From the NCBI GenBank assembly GCA_002338655.1, contig DDIU01000017.1:62001-126000 (forward strand): DNA of 64,000 nt, written 5' to 3'. The notes under the pieces are model-generated. The model did no database searches. It was not told where the DNA came from and saw only the letters and a program-made list of their open reading frames with translations. A program made the position numbers and the translations under genes. Of the stretch, positions 61,495 through 64,000 are shown in pieces (position 1 is the first letter of the stretch; each line of letters opens with the position of its first letter). Source of the stretch: Flammeovirgaceae bacterium UBA1842 (GTDB lineage Bacteria; Bacteroidota; Bacteroidia; Cytophagales; Cyclobacteriaceae).

Positions 61495-62847
61495 ATGCAA
61501 AAAATTAAATTTATTGACCTATTTGCTGGGCTTGGTGGAATTAGACTCGGTTTCGAAAAGTCATTTCAAGACTTGGGATTTGAAACTGAATGTGTAATGA
61601 CTTCCGAAATTAAGCCATATGCGGTGAAAACATTAGTGAAAAATTTTGACCATGAATATTTTGTTGGAGATATTTTCAAAGTAAAAAGTTCTCAAATCCC
61701 CAATTTCGATTTTTTATTAGGAGGATTTCCATGCCAGCCATTTAGTGCAGGTGGTAAACGTCAAGGATTTCTTGATACAAGAGGGACTTTATTTTTTGAA
61801 ATTGAAAGAATTTTGAGGGATAAAGAACCCCATGGTTTTATCCTTGAGAATGTTGAAGGTCTGGTAAAACATGATTTAGAAAATAAGAATGACGGAATGG
61901 GGCGAACTTTGAAAACCATTCTTTACAAACTTGAAAAGGAGCTGAATTACAAAGTGACTTGCAAGGTCTTAGATTCTATAGAATTTGGTTTACCACAATC
62001 CAGAAAGAGAATCTTTATCGTTGGCACAAAAACTAATAGTGTAAATCTTAATGTTGAGGCTCCAAAGTTTAAGCCATTAAGTCACATATTAGAAAATGGC
62101 CTTGAAACCATAAAATCAGACTTTGTTGAAAAGCTCTTCAGTAAATTTGAAATGAAAGATTTATATGGAAAATCAATTAAAGACAAACGAGGTGGTGCTA
62201 ACAATATCCATAGCTGGGATATAGGTATTAAAGGCGAGGTTTCCGATGATCAAAAAATTTTACTAAATAAATTATTTAAAGAAAGACGAAAGAAGCACTG
62301 GGCAGATCAAATTGGAATTGACTGGATGGATGGAATGGCTCTGACGTTGAAACAAATAGCAACATTCCATGAGGATAAAAACCTAAAGGCCCTTTTAGAT
62401 GATTTGGTAAAGAAAGGGTATTTAAGATATGAGTATCCCAAAAAACTAGTCAGGGAAAATTCAGGAACTAGTGTGAAGAAATATCGTAAACATGATACGA
62501 CAAAGCCGAAGGGCTACAATATTGTAACTGGAAAATTAAGTTTTGAAATAAATAAAATATTAGATCCTAATGACATCGCCCCAACTCTTGTCGCAACTGA
62601 TGTTTCTAGGTTGGCGGTTCCAGATAACAATGGGTTAAGAAAACTTACAATTCGTGAAGGGTTAAGATTATTTGGATATCCAGAATGGTATGAAATCCCA
62701 GTAAATGAATCAGAAGCCTTTGACCTACTTGGAAATACTGTTGCCGTTCCGGTAGTGGAACATGTAGCTAAACGGTTAGCACTCAATTACCCACAAGAAT
62801 TAAAAAAAGAAAAAGAAGAATTGCTACTTACAAATAGTATTGATTAA
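61495..62847 (+). CDS. DNA (cytosine-5) methyltransferase
   Basis: 450 residues. Ten-motif m5C enzyme: motif I FIDLFAGLGGIRLGFE (6-21), motif IV GFPCQPFSAGG with catalytic Cys 80, motif VI ENVEGL (118-123), motif VIII QSRKRIFIVGT, a target-recognition region of about 220 residues, and motif X LLGNTVAVPVVEHV near the end. It transfers methyl from SAM to cytosine in a sequence that cannot be read from the protein. Its last 20 bases overlap the end of the convergent endonuclease gene. Confidence 0.93.
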   Translation: MQKIKFIDLFAGLGGIRLGFEKSFQDLGFETECVMTSEIKPYAVKTLVKNFDHEYFVGDIFKVKSSQIPNFDFLLGGFPCQPFSAGGKRQGFLDTRGTLFFEIERILRDKEPHGFILENVEGLVKHDLENKNDGMGRTLKTILYKLEKELNYKVTCKVLDSIEFGLPQSRKRIFIVGTKTNSVNLNVEAPKFKPLSHILENGLETIKSDFVEKLFSKFEMKDLYGKSIKDKRGGANNIHSWDIGIKGEVSDDQKILLNKLFKERRKKHWADQIGIDWMDGMALTLKQIATFHEDKNLKALLDDLVKKGYLRYEYPKKLVRENSGTSVKKYRKHDTTKPKGYNIVTGKLSFEINKILDPNDIAPTLVATDVSRLAVPDNNGLRKLTIREGLRLFGYPEWYEIPVNESEAFDLLGNTVAVPVVEHVAKRLALNYPQELKKEKEELLLTNSID

Positions 62848-63769
62848 GTACGTCATCGAGTACTTTTAGGTTTTTTTGATTAAATACAAAATCACTTGAA
62901 TCATAAATACGTTGCAAGTCTCTTTGTCTTCCTACCCAACCAAATCCATCACAATAATTTAACATTATTATTTTGCTTGTACTATGGTTTGCATTATGAC
63001 GCATCAAAATACCATATAGCTCAACTAGTTGGTCGGCTCTTTTTGATTGGCCACTTCCAGTTGTAATATTATATGAGGACTCAATTAGAATAACAGGAGA
63101 TTTAACACCTGGAATCAAGAAATCTATATTCTTATTTAATAATTGAAATTCTTTCTGAACTTCATACTCCAAGTCATTATTTACCCGCTCTTTATATTTA
63201 TCCAATTTATTTTTAATTATCAGTTCTACGTGAGCCCCAACCTCATTAGAATATTTACCTTGGATTTCATTGTCATTTAAAATCCTATTTACATAACTGA
63301 ATTCTGATAAATCATTTAGAAAATCATCATTTAAAAGATTGAAATTTCTCATGTAGTAAAGTGGCATCTCCATTCCAATCTTTGAATTCCTTCCGTTTAT
63401 AAAAAATTCAACTAGTAGTGTTCTTAATTTCTGATTAATATTAATAACATTACTTATTTTGTTGATTGACCACTCACTACGAAAATCTTCAGAGAAAAAT
63501 TTAAATCTCACTAGTGAAACTACCCTTTTTAATCTCTCTTCTGACAATCCAATTACAGAAATAAATGCTTTCAATTTAACTATAGGGCTGATCTCACCAC
63601 TGTTGGTAGTAAGAAATTCTGCTAACATTAAAGGGTCATTAAAATTTCTACAAGAAGAGTTTATTAGTTGCGTTAATGGAGTAATGGATTTTAAAAAATT
63701 ATTATCAAACACATCATCTAACATAAACGACATGCTATTCTTCCACGCTTCAAATGTTATTTTATTCAT
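62828..63769 (-). CDS. Candidate type II restriction endonuclease
   Basis: 313 residues from ATG at 63769. A TTG 22 codons upstream (63835) overlaps the upstream methyltransferase stop (TTGA) and would give 335. The C-terminal half has a PD-(D/E)XK-like pattern: NIDFLI (Asp 216), then VILIESSYN (Glu 230), followed by GSGQSKRADQ (Lys 243); the usual E-x-K is E-S-S here. No family name can be given with confidence. Its place between two m5C methyltransferase genes is the main support. Confidence 0.65.
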   Translation of the reverse strand: MNKITFEAWKNSMSFMLDDVFDNNFLKSITPLTQLINSSCRNFNDPLMLAEFLTTNSGEISPIVKLKAFISVIGLSEERLKRVVSLVRFKFFSEDFRSEWSINKISNVININQKLRTLLVEFFINGRNSKIGMEMPLYYMRNFNLLNDDFLNDLSEFSYVNRILNDNEIQGKYSNEVGAHVELIIKNKLDKYKERVNNDLEYEVQKEFQLLNKNIDFLIPGVKSPVILIESSYNITTGSGQSKRADQLVELYGILMRHNANHSTSKIIMLNYCDGFGWVGRQRDLQRIYDSSDFVFNQKNLKVLDDVLNQYYL

Positions 63770-63831
63770 CCTAGTTTCAAATTCTTCTAAACTAGATAAA
63801 ATTGAAATAGTAATCAAAAATCGAGGTTGAA

Positions 63832-64000
63832 TCAAGCGAAGTCAATTGACATCTGATCAAAGTCAAATATCCTTTCTTCCAACTGATATTGTTCATAAGT
63901 TTTGTTCAAAAATGAAATGATGGAGTATCCCAACTCCTTTCCAAGGTTTACAGGTACTGCATTTCCTATTTGCTTGTACTGACTGGATATGGATCCTGCA
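63832..64000 (-). CDS. Second DNA (cytosine-5) methyltransferase, C-terminal part (cut by window end)
   Basis: Only the last 55 residues are visible. They include motif X, QYKQIGNAVPVNLGKELGYSII, followed by an acidic tail ending IDFA. The catalytic motifs lie outside the window. Two m5C methyltransferases around one endonuclease suggest an asymmetric recognition site with one enzyme per strand. Confidence 0.85.
   Translation of the reverse strand, partial: AGSISSQYKQIGNAVPVNLGKELGYSIISFLNKTYEQYQLEERIFDFDQMSIDFA

Overview
The window looks like a chromosome segment from a Bacteroidota species, most likely of the order Cytophagales. Evidence: the gene order tRNA-Tyr, tRNA-Gly, tRNA-Thr, tuf, tRNA-Trp, secE, nusG, rplKAJL, rpoBC, DUF3467, rpsL, rpsG, fusA; AT-rich spacers with promoters of the form TTTG-N19/20-TAnnTTTG; and lineage-typical families (DUF3078, DUF5074, DUF2851, DUF5522, DUF7151/RCC1). 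The species cannot be named from the sequence alone.

Layout. 1-14.8 kb is the minus-strand translation/transcription cluster, with three clear promoters (before tRNA-Tyr, before tRNA-Trp, before rpsL) and a terminator after tuf. 14.9-22.7 kb holds housekeeping genes: a DciA-like DUF721 protein, recF, pdhA, a TPR membrane protein, ribH, a FecR-like/CHASE2 pair and the MeaB GTPase. 22.7-30.1 kb is a vitamin B12 uptake locus. On the minus strand a cobalamin riboswitch precedes a BtuB-type TonB receptor, a BtuG-like beta-propeller lipoprotein, a thioesterase and a 50-residue Cys-rich protein. On the plus strand are BtuF, then BtuC and BtuD, with four 108-bp tandem repeats between btuF and btuC. 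30.1-38.6 kb has a DUF547 protein, a flavin reductase translationally coupled to a membrane polyferredoxin, an RCC1-repeat lipoprotein between copies of an intergenic repeat, an SDR and a PiT-like membrane protein.

38.7-42.4 kb is the most plastic stretch: a RelB-like antitoxin with a frameshifted RelE/ParE toxin, an AbiEi/AbiEii type IV toxin-antitoxin pair, a partial duplicate of the tmRNA 3' end, the tmRNA gene itself (tag GESNYAMAA), and a nested inverted repeat that may be a small mobile element.

42.4-61.1 kb returns to core genes: a DUF481-like protein; dnaX with an A10 slippery tract that probably makes gamma and tau forms; a DUF3078 protein; a response regulator; an M16 protease, O-methyltransferase and LysM transglycosylase operon; a pyrF-DUF2851-membrane protein-NeuD-nucleoside phosphorylase cluster; lolA; ftsK; pyrD; and xerD. 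61.2-64.0 kb is the start of a restriction-modification locus with a DUF6471-like small protein, two m5C methyltransferases (the second cut by the window end) and a candidate endonuclease between them.

No wholly unfamiliar multi-gene system is obvious. The stretches most worth study are the tmRNA-adjacent remnant island, the dnaX slippery site, the B12 locus with its repeats, the double-methyltransferase RM locus, the flavin reductase/polyferredoxin pair and the FecR-like/CHASE2 pair.
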